Shown one piece after another: positions 26,373 through 34,813 of a stretch of 64,000 nt of DNA. The stretch covers positions 1 through 64,000 of the forward strand of contig NZ_NDYF01000002.1 in NCBI RefSeq assembly GCF_002243175.1. The letters run 5' to 3'. The notes beneath the pieces were generated by a model. The model was not told the origin of the DNA, searched no databases, and worked only from the letters and a program-made list of their open reading frames with translations. Positions within the stretch are counted from its first letter, which is position 1. Every line of letters starts with the position of its first letter. The DNA is from Finegoldia magna_J. GTDB taxonomy: Bacteria; Bacillota; Clostridia; Tissierellales; Peptoniphilaceae. The position numbers and the translations under genes were made by a program.

Positions 26373-27521
26373 TTATCCTAACAATAAATACAAGAAATGT
26401 GCGCTGATTCCAGCTGCTACTCCTCCTATCGTGTGAGATAGAATTGCTTTTGGTGCGAGTTTTCTGGCGTTTAATGTGTCCATCATTCCAACATGTGTGG
26501 ACAAATATCCTGACCAGCACATTCCAAGGGCTGTGAAAACTGCGATATCATTTCCAGTGATTAAATTTTTCTCCAATAATTTTGGAACGAGTCCAAGCGC
26601 TGCTCCGACACTTCCCAAAGCTGTAAGAGGAAATGCAATGCATTCTGATGAGGTGAACCCAAACAATGGTTTCAAAATGGGATTTAGCAATGCTCCAAGT
26701 TTTGGAATCAAACCGACTCCTTCGTAAGCCGCTCCAGTGTAGACTACGGTTCCGTTTTCAACAGTTCCAGTTGATGTGAGTATCATAACCAATGTGCAAA
26801 TCACAACTACTCCAGGAATAATGTCCATCCCAGCTTGTACACCGGATTTTCCACCCTCAAGCATTGAATTTAAAATTCTCTCCATCAAAGTCGAATCTTC
26901 TTTTTCTTCGACGATTTGTTTTTCTTCAAATTCCACTTGTTCATCTGTATCGGCGTAGTATTTTTTCGTGAAATGCATCATAATTCTTACAGAAACAACA
27001 GATCCCACGACTGCTCCCAAAACTCCGAGGGACGCCGCCTTGAAAAATTCCGTACCATTTCCAAGAGAAGACATAAAAGTCCACACGATAAATCCCATTC
27101 CGAATGAAGTTCCCAAATTGCACAACGTAGGAAGCTGATAATTCTTAAAATATTTGGCAAATCCTTTGTCCTTTGCAAGTCCAATGATTGCCGGATTATC
27201 CGACAAAAAAGTCGTCAATATACCAAGCGCCGAAGCACCAGGTAAATTGTAAAGTGGTTTCATAATAGGGCTGATGATCTTGTTGATTAGCGCAATAACT
27301 CCAAATTCGCTTAAAAGCTTGGATAACGCACCTGTTAAAACTGCGATTGCCATTATGAAAAACACAGTGTTAAGCAGCAAATCGTGCGCCGTTTTCATCA
27401 AAGTATTAAACATATTGCCAAGACCCATAACTTTTGCAATGTAGCCGAAAAGTCCGAAAACGACAGCGATTGTCACAAAAGATTCCAGCGAAATTTCACT
27501 TTGTTTTTTAGTTTTTTTCAT
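26373..27521 (-). CDS. Gate-domain (nucleoside recognition) membrane protein
   Basis: 382 residues from the second in-frame Met; the first ATG (27533) contains the GGAGAA that serves as ribosome site for the ATG at 27521. About ten membrane helices in two halves, each with a gate motif (LPGASALGILTTFLSDNPAIIG and FTSSECIAFPLTALGSVGAALG in fragments). A charged loop (EFEEKQIVEEKEDSTL) separates the halves. It resembles the CD0873/YjiH-like group of nucleoside-recognition domain proteins, presumed transporters with unknown substrate. Confidence 0.7.
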   Translation of the reverse strand: MKKTKKQSEISLESFVTIAVVFGLFGYIAKVMGLGNMFNTLMKTAHDLLLNTVFFIMAIAVLTGALSKLLSEFGVIALINKIISPIMKPLYNLPGASALGILTTFLSDNPAIIGLAKDKGFAKYFKNYQLPTLCNLGTSFGMGFIVWTFMSSLGNGTEFFKAASLGVLGAVVGSVVSVRIMMHFTKKYYADTDEQVEFEEKQIVEEKEDSTLMERILNSMLEGGKSGVQAGMDIIPGVVVICTLVMILTSTGTVENGTVVYTGAAYEGVGLIPKLGALLNPILKPLFGFTSSECIAFPLTALGSVGAALGLVPKLLEKNLITGNDIAVFTALGMCWSGYLSTHVGMMDTLNARKLAPKAILSHTIGGVAAGISAHFLYLLLG

Positions 27522-27580
27522 AAAATTCTCCATTAAAAGTATAATATATAATTCTAATGTATTTCAGCTTAAAATTCAAA

Positions 27581-28357
27581 CTATAAAATGAAATCACGAA
27601 CGAAACTTATCAATAACAAATGAGCTGGATAGAAAATGTAGAATGCCCATTTGTTGATGTTACCTTTTTTGCCGTTGTAAAAGTGAATAATGGGAATCGA
27701 CAGATACACGAACAAATACATATACGCTTCGAAAAAATATCCGAACAATATCGCTATGTAAGTGTTTCTTCTGGAAGATGAGCCCAAATACAACAAAAAC
27801 ACAGCTAAAATTCCAAGCATAGAATAATCTGTGTGGTAGTAATTGGCGATTACACAGAATATGGCTACGGAAATTAATTTTAAAATCGCCTTCACGAAAT
27901 TTGATTGGTCGAATTTATCGATTTTTTCTATGACAAATATAAGACATGCAGAAAGTGCCAACGTGAAGAACACATTTTGGTGATAAAAATCGAACATTTC
28001 ACCACTAATCGCCAAATCAAAAGGAATTTCCGAAATAATCGCAAACGAAAACAACCTTACGATGTATTTCTCCACGCTTCTAGTTAGAAACATTCCATTT
28101 ACGATTAAAAATGCGAAAATCGGAAACGCAATTCTTCCGATAAAAAGCATTAACGCTCCTACTGTGACTCTCCAATCAGATGATGTGAGTGTCATCGCAG
28201 GATAAATGTTGAATTTTTGAAGCATATTGCATTGCACAATGTGACTGATAAGCATGGATATGCAGGCAATTACTTTCAGCCCAGAACTTGATATTCCATT
28301 GTCTCTGTGCCAAATATCCAAATATTTTTTCCTTTGGGTTTCGTTTAAAAGTTGCAT
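27581..28357 (-). CDS. TraX-family membrane protein
   Basis: 258 residues with seven to eight membrane helices. The TraX pattern is visible: SSGLKVIACISMLISHI, FIGRIAFPIFAFLIVNGM, RLFSFAIISEIPFDLA and YPAHLLLISFVRD at the C-terminus. In F plasmid TraX acetylates pilin; chromosomal members in Firmicutes have no known substrate. AAGGAGATTATC precedes the ATG. No conjugation genes are nearby. Confidence 0.85.
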   Translation of the reverse strand: MQLLNETQRKKYLDIWHRDNGISSSGLKVIACISMLISHIVQCNMLQKFNIYPAMTLTSSDWRVTVGALMLFIGRIAFPIFAFLIVNGMFLTRSVEKYIVRLFSFAIISEIPFDLAISGEMFDFYHQNVFFTLALSACLIFVIEKIDKFDQSNFVKAILKLISVAIFCVIANYYHTDYSMLGILAVFLLYLGSSSRRNTYIAILFGYFFEAYMYLFVYLSIPIIHFYNGKKGNINKWAFYIFYPAHLLLISFVRDFIL

Positions 28358-28439
28358 GATAATCTCCTTGAATTTGTTACAACTATTTTATCACAAATAA
28401 AGCACATTATTATCTGATATAATTATAATAGGTGATAGT

Positions 28440-28778
28440 ATGAAAATGATGATTTTTGAGAACAAAGTAGACGAGAATAATTTGTTCGAAAATGAAATGG
28501 ATAATAGAAATTCTGTTATGTTGTCATTTTTCTTGCAACAATTGAAAACGAAGAAAGTTGTTGTCGACAGGTTCAAATTAAACAAGAATCCCGAAATGTT
28601 CGAACAACATGATATTTCACAGAAAATTGACGACGGAATGAAACTTCCAATCACAGTTGTAGATGGAAATGTTGTGCTTTCGGGAAGATATCCAAAAAGC
28701 TATGAAATATTGGATTTTCTTCACATAGACAGAAATATTTTCAACCAAGCTTACGTGAACGATAAGCGTAAATTCTGA
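28440..28778 (+). CDS. ArsD-like protein without metalloid-binding cysteines
   Basis: 112 residues. The second half matches ArsD strongly in pattern: VDRFKLNKNPEMFEQH, then KLPITVVDGNVVLSGRYP and ILDFL. ArsD is the arsenite metallochaperone/repressor, which needs the vicinal Cys near residues 12-13. The whole protein here contains no Cys, and no arsA, arsB or arsR lies near. It therefore cannot bind arsenite in the usual way. It lies divergent to the TraX gene with TATAAT near 28420. Role unknown. Confidence 0.7.
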   Translation: MKMMIFENKVDENNLFENEMDNRNSVMLSFFLQQLKTKKVVVDRFKLNKNPEMFEQHDISQKIDDGMKLPITVVDGNVVLSGRYPKSYEILDFLHIDRNIFNQAYVNDKRKF

Positions 28779-28810
28779 TAAGATTTTTTCCTAAGTTTTA
28801 GGAAAATAAA

Positions 28811-28833
28811 AAACCTGTGACAATCACAGGTTT
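28811..28833. terminator. Bidirectional terminator
   Basis: AAACCTGTGA (28811-28820) pairs with TCACAGGTTT (28824-28833) between convergent genes. Confidence 0.75.
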
Positions 28834-28851
28834 ACATAACACTTTTTGAAT

Positions 28852-29541
28852 CTATTCTATTGAATCCAAAAACATTTTGACAATTTCATGACCTTGGGAT
28901 AAAGTATCTAACGCCATTTCGGGATGGTATTGCACTCCCAGGAAGAACTTTTTGTCCTTAACGTATGCCGCTTCCACTATATCATCAGAAGATTTTTGCA
29001 ACACTTCTAACTCATCTGCCACATCTTTGATCGCTTGATGATGAAGGCTATTCACATAAAACTTGTCGCCGAATTTTTCTTTGAACATTTCGTAATTTGT
29101 AACTTCGTGAACCAAATCATTGTATGGTTTGTCTTGGGAATGAATGATGGAAATGTCCTTTTGTTTTTTCAAATCTTGGTACAAAGTTCCGCCCAAATAC
29201 ACATTCATTATTTGTAGTCCACGACAAATTCCCAATGTTGGAATGTCTTTTTTGTAGCAAATATCCATCAAATTAAACTCCAATTCATCGCGTACGTTTG
29301 AAGAAATTCCACATTCCAAAATTTTGTCTTCGCCATAATATGATGGAGCGACATCAATTCCACCTGTGAACACAATTCCGTCCAATCTGTCGACGATTTC
29401 TTCCAAGAATTTCCTGTCAGAATTAAACGAAAGAATCACTGCGTAAGCTCCGTTTTTTTCAATAAGTTCAATGTATTTTCTAAGCATAAAAAGTCTGTTT
29501 TCTGCCACATCGTAAAGTGGTGTTAGTCCTATTATTTTCAT
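28852..29541 (-). CDS. Gamma-glutamyl-gamma-aminobutyrate hydrolase-like class I glutamine amidotransferase
   Basis: 229 residues. Nucleophile Cys in LGICRGLQIMNVYLGG (~107), and the His/Glu of the triad in FFLGVQYHPEMA (~206). The early motif IVFTGGIDVAPSYYGE matches the PuuD/peptidase C26 family, which cleaves gamma-glutamyl amides. No puu pathway genes are nearby. TTGGAGGAAAT precedes the ATG. Monocistronic. Confidence 0.88.
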   Translation of the reverse strand: MKIIGLTPLYDVAENRLFMLRKYIELIEKNGAYAVILSFNSDRKFLEEIVDRLDGIVFTGGIDVAPSYYGEDKILECGISSNVRDELEFNLMDICYKKDIPTLGICRGLQIMNVYLGGTLYQDLKKQKDISIIHSQDKPYNDLVHEVTNYEMFKEKFGDKFYVNSLHHQAIKDVADELEVLQKSSDDIVEAAYVKDKKFFLGVQYHPEMALDTLSQGHEIVKMFLDSIE

Positions 29542-29599
29542 ATTTCCTCCAATTATATTTCAATATTATTATATCAAAGATAAAACAAAAACACATTTT

Positions 29600-29627
29600 T
29601 TGATTAAATCAACAAAAGTGCTATAAT
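29600..29627 (+). promoter_or_regulatory. Promoter of tRNA-Ser
   Basis: TTGATT (29600-29605) and TATAAT (29622-29627), 16-base spacer, 12 bases upstream of the tRNA. Confidence 0.7.
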
Positions 29628-29639
29628 ATTATTATATTT

Positions 29640-29729
29640 GGAGAAATATCGAAGTGGTCATAACGGGGCGCACTCGAAATGCGTTTGGGATTATTTCCCA
29701 CGTGGGTTCGAATCCCACTTTCTCCGCCA
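29640..29729 (+). tRNA. tRNA-Ser (anticodon CGA), integration target
   Basis: 90 bases with the long variable arm of class II tRNAs. Acceptor GGAGAAA/TTTCTCC, anticodon stem GCGCA/TGCGT around CTCGAAA (anticodon CGA at 29675-29677), variable stem GGGA/TCCC, T arm GTGGG-TTCGAAT-CCCAC, discriminator G and encoded CCA. It reads UCG. The 3' end from 29713 is the left attachment core of the integrated element, so the tRNA remains intact after integration. Confidence 0.95.
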
Positions 29730-29732
29730 AAA
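29713..29732. other. attL core
   Basis: TCCCACTTTCTCCGCCAAAA, the 3' end of the tRNA-Ser gene plus three A. Identical to 37962-37981; the flanking bases differ on both sides. Confidence 0.9.
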
Positions 29733-29739
29733 ACACCTA

Positions 29740-29770
29740 TAGACCGCTATTTTTAGCGGTCTATTTTTTT
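29740..29770 (+). terminator. tRNA-Ser terminator supplied by the element
   Basis: TAGACCGCTA (29740-29749) pairs with TAGCGGTCTA (29754-29763), then T7. It lies inside the element and replaces the terminator displaced to the right of attR (37987-38017). Confidence 0.85.
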
Positions 29771-29792
29771 AAAGGTACTAAAAAGGTACTAA
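29771..29792. repeat. Left arm-type repeat of the element
   Basis: A 22-base sequence made of two GGTACTA units separated by AAAA (core GGTACTAAAAAGGTACTA at 29774-29791), identical to 37839-37860 in the same orientation. The integrase stop codon (complement of CTA, 29789-29791) lies in it. Likely integrase arm-binding site. Confidence 0.7.
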
Positions 29793-30843
29793 TTGTTTAA
29801 TTTATTTATATTTTCTATCAGATTATTTTCATCAGTTGGAAAGAAATGACTATAAGTATTTAATGTCATTTTTATATCTTTATGTCCCAGTCTTTTAGCG
29901 ACCAGTACTACATTTACCCCTTGACTAATTAAAAAACTTGCATGGCTATGTCTAAGTCCGTGAACGTGTATTCTAGATATTCCTGCTGTTGCACTTGCTT
30001 GTCTAATACCTTTTTCAATGAATTGTTTTTCCCAATCAAATACATAGTCTGATGAATCTATATTATAACAATGGTCTTTATATTCTTTTAATTGGTTTAT
30101 CGTCGTATCAGGTAGTTTAATGATTCTACTCTCATAGGTTTTTGTTGTTGTTACAATGCTTTTACCGTTTATTCGTTGTAGTGATCTATCTATTAGTATT
30201 GTCTTATCGTTAAAATCTATTTTATTCCATGTGAGAGCGTATAATTCGCCCTTACGCATACCAGTCCAATATAATAAATTAATAGCTGTTTTTGATTTTA
30301 AATCTGTTATATTGTCTATAGCTTTTAGGTATTCATCATATGTCCAGTATCTCATTTTGTTTGGTATTTCATTAGGTACTTTAGCGTAACCAACTATTTT
30401 ACATGGGTTAATTCTTAATCCATAGAATCTAACAGCATGATTCAACACTGCTGATATTTCGCCCTGTAGTCCTTTTATGTATGTTGATCTAAAGCCTGAT
30501 TCTATCATTTTGTTTTGCCAATTAGATATATCTTTATTGGAGATTTTATTAATTGGTTTGTTTTTGAAATATGGTAATATTCTTTTATACCTACATTCTT
30601 TTTTATCTCTTGATGATATTCTTAATTTGGGGTATTTATCTTTTTTGTATATTTCTAGAAATGATCCAAATGTTATATCGGGTTCAAATTGTTTTGATAA
30701 CAAAAAATCTCTTTCCCATTGTTGAGCGTCTTTTTTGAATGTAAATCCTGATTTTTTTTTTTTTGCTTTTTATTTCCCTCGTGATCAAAATAATAAAATT
30801 TACAGTACCATTTATTGGTCTCACTGTTTTTATATGTTGGCAT
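29789..30843 (-). pseudogene. int: Tyrosine-recombinase integrase, out of frame at a 13-base homopolymer
   Basis: The intact frame from 30703 down gives a phage integrase: SAM-like core-binding domain (~ITFGSFLEIYKKDKYP) and catalytic domain with RKGELYALTW (first Arg), HGLRHSHASFL (H-x-x-R), LGHKDIKMTLNTYSHF (Tyr nucleophile). Upstream, an ATG at 30843 after GAGGATAAGA opens an arm-binding domain (MPTYKNSETNKWYCKFYYFD). The two parts are joined by 13 T (30752-30764; A on the coding strand). Joining the frames needs 14 or 11. The gene may be phase-variable, expressed by slippage, or inactive; a sequencing error is possible. Its 5' end overlaps the repressor gene. Confidence 0.8.
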
Positions 30844-31414
30844 TCTTATCCTCGTCTAATAGCTTTTTAAGTTCATCTATTTGATCGTAAATAAAAGATT
30901 TACCATTAACTGATAATTCTATTGCGTTCCATAGTTCGGTCAATTTTTCAGAAATTTCTTTAAATTCATCAGAAACGCCCCATCTTACTACGGATTCTAT
31001 TTTATCGGATTTTAAGTTTGAATAATACAAACCATTCTGTAGTCTTAAAGGGATCACGTCCGCATGAATTATAAGATAGCGAGTATCATTTACAATTGAG
31101 ACGTATTTAACTGGATCAGGACCATAATATTCATCACCATGTTGAGCTATGCTCCATATAATCTTATTACTTTTAGTTAGTTGAATTAATATTTCTATTA
31201 ATTCAATTTCAGGAGTTTTATTTTTTGCTGCGAGAAGAATTTCTATTGGAACGTCAAGGGCATTAGCTATTTTTTGTAAATTTTCTTCGCTTGGATTGTT
31301 GGTACCTTTTTCAATTAAAGACATAAAAGCACCCGATATTCCGACTTTATCGGCTAACTGTTTTTGTGTCATGCCTTTTTCTTCTCTAATCCTTTTTATA
31401 TTTTCATTCAACAT
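30830..31414 (-). CDS. Phage-type repressor, XRE family
   Basis: 194 residues. N-terminal HTH (MLNENIKRIREEKGMTQKQLADKVG in part, then SGAFMSLIEKGTNNPSEENLQKIANAL) of the Cro/CI type. The C-terminal ~120 residues (KIIWSIAQHGDEYYG, YLIIHADVIPLRLQNG) were not recognised. There is no S24 Ser/Lys cleavage dyad visible, so control by a RecA-independent route, such as an antirepressor, is plausible. It is divergent from the Cro-like gene and shares AT-rich operators with it. AAGAGGTGATTT precedes the ATG. Confidence 0.8.
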   Translation of the reverse strand: MLNENIKRIREEKGMTQKQLADKVGISGAFMSLIEKGTNNPSEENLQKIANALDVPIEILLAAKNKTPEIELIEILIQLTKSNKIIWSIAQHGDEYYGPDPVKYVSIVNDTRYLIIHADVIPLRLQNGLYYSNLKSDKIESVVRWGVSDEFKEISEKLTELWNAIELSVNGKSFIYDQIDELKKLLDEDKNANI

Positions 31415-31512
31415 TATAAATCACCTCTTAATATTAACTTAATTATATAATCTAAATTAATACTTGACAAGACTTAATTATTAAGTTAATATATAATTAA
31501 GTTAACAAGAAA
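31415..31512. promoter_or_regulatory. Divergent repressor/Cro control region with operators
   Basis: TTAACTTAATTATAT (31436-31450) and its inverted copy ATATAATTAAGTTAA (31491-31505) flank a third related site AATTATTAAGTTAAT (31476-31490). TTGACA at 31464-31469 with TAATAT at 31487-31492 (17-base spacer) is the rightward promoter; the operators overlap its -10. Inference: repressor and Cro compete here for lysogeny versus excision and replication. Confidence 0.65.
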
Positions 31513-31526
31513 AGGAGGTGCAAACA

Positions 31527-31736
31527 TTGAGAGTTTTTTTAAATTGTAGAAAAATCAATATCCTGTTATATGATAGGAGAATGACGCAAAAAGAATTAGC
31601 TAAAAGAATCAATAAGAACAAGATACACATTAATCAAGTCATTAATCGTGGATCATGTAACTATGATACAGCTATTTCTATAGCTGAAGGCTTGGGTGTA
31701 TCTATTGATGAAATACTAGAATATAAGGAGGTTTAA
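31527..31736 (+). CDS. Cro-like XRE regulator
   Basis: 69 residues, one HTH: RRMTQKELAKRINKNKIHINQVINRG, then AISIAEGLGVSIDEILEY (in parts). I place the start at TTG 31527 since AGGAGGTG (31513-31520) precedes it by six bases; a GTG at 31518 lies inside that ribosome site. First gene of the rightward operon, opposite the repressor. Confidence 0.75.
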   Translation: MRVFLNCRKINILLYDRRMTQKELAKRINKNKIHINQVINRGSCNYDTAISIAEGLGVSIDEILEYKEV

Positions 31737-31738
31737 TT

Positions 31739-31924
31739 ATGTTATTGAATGTAGCACAGGTACAAGATTTATTGAGTATTCCACAATCTACAGCATACAA
31801 GATTATAAGGGATTTAAATGCTGAATTAAAAGAGCAAGGGTACATTGTACTACGTGGTAGAGTTGAAGAAAAGTATTTAAAAGAAAGGTTTAGATTAGAT
31901 GACAGAAAGGGAATTGAATGTTAG
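31739..31924 (+). CDS. Small HTH protein, excisionase-like
   Basis: 61 residues: MLLNVAQVQDLLSIPQSTAY, then KIIRDLNAELKEQGYIVLRGRV. This is a MerR/excisionase-type winged helix with the YKIIRDLNxEL helix seen in phage and ICE DNA-binding proteins. AAGGAGG precedes the ATG and its 3' end overlaps the primase gene by 26 bases. It is the only excisionase candidate in the element. Confidence 0.65.
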   Translation: MLLNVAQVQDLLSIPQSTAYKIIRDLNAELKEQGYIVLRGRVEEKYLKERFRLDDRKGIEC

Positions 31925-34124
31925 TTTTGGCGAAGATTTTAGAACAAAATCTGTAGAATCAAAACATATCACATGGAGTGATTTTATTGATGAGATAAAA
32001 GAGTTCAGGGTTATTAATTACAGTCACGAAGATTACAAACAACTTGATAGGAATACTAAAAGTAATTTGAAGAATGGGAAGTATTTTATATTTGGTAAGT
32101 CTAATGGTGGAAGATGTGAAAAGGACATAATAAGCCGTGAAGGTTTAACTTTAGATTTTGATGAGTGCAGTTTTGAAGATATGAATAACACGATTACAAG
32201 GTTAAAAGAATCAAAAATAAACTATTGTCTATATACTACAGCAAGTTATAACGGAAATAATGGAAAGTTCAGAATCGTTATTCCGTTTAATAAAGCTATA
32301 GACACAAAAGATTATAGAAGTATAGCGATAAATTTTACTAAGAGCCTAAATTTACCTGTAATTGATGAAGCAAGTTACAAACCTGCTCAATTATTCTTTT
32401 ATCCTTGTTCTTTGCTTAATGTCAATCCTATTTTTGATTATAGAATTGATGGAGAGTATATAGACGTTAGTTTATATCATAATAATATTACACATGGAAA
32501 TAATAAGCAAGAAGAACAAAAAGAAAGCAATACAACGGCTAATAATACGTTAAATGTACCCAAGCCATATGATGATACCAATGTGTATAAATATGACCGT
32601 GAGACAGCTTTATTGTTGGTAAAAAAATATGTTGATAATGAGATTAACAAGGCTGATAATTACGAATTTTTCATTCCAATGCTGATGAGTATAGTCAAAG
32701 GTGTTAGGGATAAAGAAATATCATATTATACGGGATTAGCAGCAGTTGAAGTATTAGCTAAAGGTAATAGTGATTGGGCAGAAGATAATAGAAAGAAATT
32801 CATATATGAATACAAAAACACGGATATTAAAACAAAATACGGTTTTAGTGATAGATACGATTTTAATCCAATAGATAATAAGGGTAAAAAGAATCTAAAG
32901 CTATTAGCTGAAAATATTTCAAATCTTATAATGAGCGATTTTAAGGTTGTGAAATATGGGGAAGATATCTATTTCTATAACGGTAAAATCTATTCAAATG
33001 ATTTGAACCAATTAAAAAGAATCATATATAACAAGGCAAAGGGCGAAAGGAGTACCTTTATTGATGAAGTTCTAAAACAAATCGATTATAGATGTCGCTA
33101 TATTCCTGCTGATACACCCATGAAAATAGCTTTAAAAAATGGATATTTGGATAATGGAGAGTTTTTCCCAGTTATTTATGAGGATTTTACACCATATAGG
33201 ATAGATGTTAATTATTATGAGGATTGTGAACCCGTTAAAATTGTTGATGATTACATTGACAAGTTGACAGATAATGATTCAGAATACAAAAACCTATTGC
33301 TGGAAGTGTTAGGACATACATTGATAGTTAATAGTGAGTTCAAGAGGGCTGTTGGTAAATTTTTTATTTTTATTGGAGACGGTGGAAATGGAAAAGGCAC
33401 ATTATTAGAAATCATTACTGAAATTTTAGGGAGAGATAATGTGTGTTTTTTATCTATAAAAGACCTTGCAGATGATCGTTATTCTAGTTCAATACGTGGT
33501 AAACTTGCTAATCTAGGAGACGATTTACAAGACCAATCAATAAACGATAAAGACATGAAGATTTTAAAAAACATTTCTACATGCGACAGTTTTACAACTA
33601 GAAGATTATACAAGGATCCCGAAAAGATAAAACCTACTACTACATTGATATTCACATCAAACCATTTGATTAAATCATTTGAAAAAGGAAAATCCTACCG
33701 TAGGCGTGTAATGTGGTTACCCATGTATTCAAAAGTTGAAAAGGTAGATCCTTATTTCATCAGCAAGCTTACTACTGATAAAGCACTAGAATATTGGATA
33801 TTCTTGTTCATAAAAGGTTACAAGAGATTATACTCAAATCGTAATTTTACAAGTAGTATGTCCGTAAATAACTTTAATGAGAACTACCACAAGGAAAATA
33901 ACCCAGCTTTTTTGTATATTGAGGATAAAACAATAGATGACTTTTTACACAAACCTGTTAATGAGGTTAATTGGGACTATGAGGTATGGTGCAATAGAAA
34001 TGATTATTCTTGTAATAAAAATTTTTTGCGAGAGGCATTGAGCGAGAAATGGGGATTAACTAACCTAGGACTTAAAAGGATTAACGGAATACCAACAAGA
34101 GTTTACGAGAGTACAGCAGTGTAA
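31899..34124 (+). CDS. P4-type primase-helicase
   Basis: 741 residues. The N-terminal primase-polymerase region has EGLTLDFDECSFEDM (acidic catalytic pair, ~82-88) and NGNNGKFRIVIPF (~128). A middle linker (~195-350) follows. The C-terminal D5/P4-family SF3 helicase has Walker A FIGDGGNGKGT (~492-501), Walker B ANLGDDLQD (~540), KPTTTLIFTSNH sensor and YRRRVMW Arg motif. Such proteins prime and unwind the replicon of P4, pathogenicity islands and small phages. The iteron region directly downstream is the likely origin. The ATG lies within the previous gene, so translation is coupled. Confidence 0.88.
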   Translation: MTERELNVSFGEDFRTKSVESKHITWSDFIDEIKEFRVINYSHEDYKQLDRNTKSNLKNGKYFIFGKSNGGRCEKDIISREGLTLDFDECSFEDMNNTITRLKESKINYCLYTTASYNGNNGKFRIVIPFNKAIDTKDYRSIAINFTKSLNLPVIDEASYKPAQLFFYPCSLLNVNPIFDYRIDGEYIDVSLYHNNITHGNNKQEEQKESNTTANNTLNVPKPYDDTNVYKYDRETALLLVKKYVDNEINKADNYEFFIPMLMSIVKGVRDKEISYYTGLAAVEVLAKGNSDWAEDNRKKFIYEYKNTDIKTKYGFSDRYDFNPIDNKGKKNLKLLAENISNLIMSDFKVVKYGEDIYFYNGKIYSNDLNQLKRIIYNKAKGERSTFIDEVLKQIDYRCRYIPADTPMKIALKNGYLDNGEFFPVIYEDFTPYRIDVNYYEDCEPVKIVDDYIDKLTDNDSEYKNLLLEVLGHTLIVNSEFKRAVGKFFIFIGDGGNGKGTLLEIITEILGRDNVCFLSIKDLADDRYSSSIRGKLANLGDDLQDQSINDKDMKILKNISTCDSFTTRRLYKDPEKIKPTTTLIFTSNHLIKSFEKGKSYRRRVMWLPMYSKVEKVDPYFISKLTTDKALEYWIFLFIKGYKRLYSNRNFTSSMSVNNFNENYHKENNPAFLYIEDKTIDDFLHKPVNEVNWDYEVWCNRNDYSCNKNFLREALSEKWGLTNLGLKRINGIPTRVYESTAV

Positions 34125-34140
34125 AAAATATATTTTAAAA

Positions 34141-34400
34141 TGTTACTTTGTAACGAAAATGTTACACACCATATTGGTGAAATTTAAACGTTTACAGGGT
34201 TAATGTAACATGTAACATTACTATTCTATAAAAATAAAAAAAATATATATACACCTATATAACAACATGCTGAGATTACAGCGTAGAAATATATAGGAAA
34301 AAACTTTTATAGTGTATTTTTGTGTTACTTTGTTACAGTTAACAGAAATGGCTAAATGGCAACAACACAAACAACATGCTGAGGTAACAAAGGTTACACC
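34141..34400. other. Candidate replication origin with iteron-like repeats
   Basis: This gap of about 300 bases has no gene but many TGTTAC/GTAACA motifs: TGTTACTTTGTAACG (34141-34155), TGTTACAC (34160), TGTAACATGTAACATTAC (34204-34221), TGTTACTTTGTTACA (34323-34337), GGTAACAAAGGTTACACC (34383-34400). A second direct repeat AACAACATGCTGAG is at 34261-34274 and 34370-34383. An AT-rich tract (34222-34260) lies between. Its position just 3' of the primase-helicase is where island origins usually lie. Confidence 0.6.
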
Positions 34401-34422
34401 ATAAAAAAATGAGGAGGTAATA

Positions 34423-34611
34423 ATGCGACAAATAATGATTTTAGATTCGCCAACTATGCAAGCATTACAAGAAAAAGTTAATAGTAGGATATTAAAAAAT
34501 AATATTCAATATGTTAGAGATATTCAAATAAAAAATATAAGTGATAGATGGATAGCGTTTATAATTTATGATAAACCATATAATCAATTGAGGAGTGAAA
34601 AACAATGTTAG
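34423..34611 (+). CDS. Small element protein, unknown
   Basis: 62 residues (MRQIMILDSPTMQALQEKVN, then YVRDIQIKNISDRWIAFIIYDKP). GAGGAGGTAATA precedes the ATG. Its beta-alpha-beta-beta pattern resembles the next ORF, with which it overlaps by seven bases. This may be a pair of paralogues or a two-part protein. Function unknown. Confidence 0.5.
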   Translation: MRQIMILDSPTMQALQEKVNSRILKNNIQYVRDIQIKNISDRWIAFIIYDKPYNQLRSEKQC

Positions 34612-34802
34612 AGATTAAGGGATTTATGGCAGATAACCAAGATGATTTAGATAATCAAGTAAAAGATTTTGTTATTAATACAATTGATAAGGATTGGGGA
34701 TGTATCGATGATGTAATGATCATTGACAATAGATTCACCGGAGGTATGCTGATTTGCATATTGATTTATGACCCAGTAGGCGTGGTAACAGATATAAATT
34801 AG
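34605..34802 (+). CDS. Small element protein, unknown, similar in plan to its neighbour
   Basis: 65 residues: MLEIKGFMADNQDDLDNQVK, then FVINTIDKDWGCIDDVMIID and MLICILIYDPVG. Both it and the upstream ORF share the order helix, strand (VRDIQI / IDDVMII), strand (WIAFIIYD / MLICILIYD). GAGGAGTG precedes the ATG. No family recognised. Confidence 0.5.
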   Translation: MLEIKGFMADNQDDLDNQVKDFVINTIDKDWGCIDDVMIIDNRFTGGMLICILIYDPVGVVTDIN

Positions 34803-34813
34803 GGGTATTTAAT

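Noticed and set aside
31518..31526. GTG start for the Cro-like gene
   Set aside because: The GTG is the last part of the AGGAGGTG ribosome site; TTG at 31527 is correctly spaced.
34141..34400. CRISPR array in the repeat-rich gap
   Set aside because: Repeats are short, irregular and partly inverted with no constant spacer length; no cas genes in the window. Iterons fit better.
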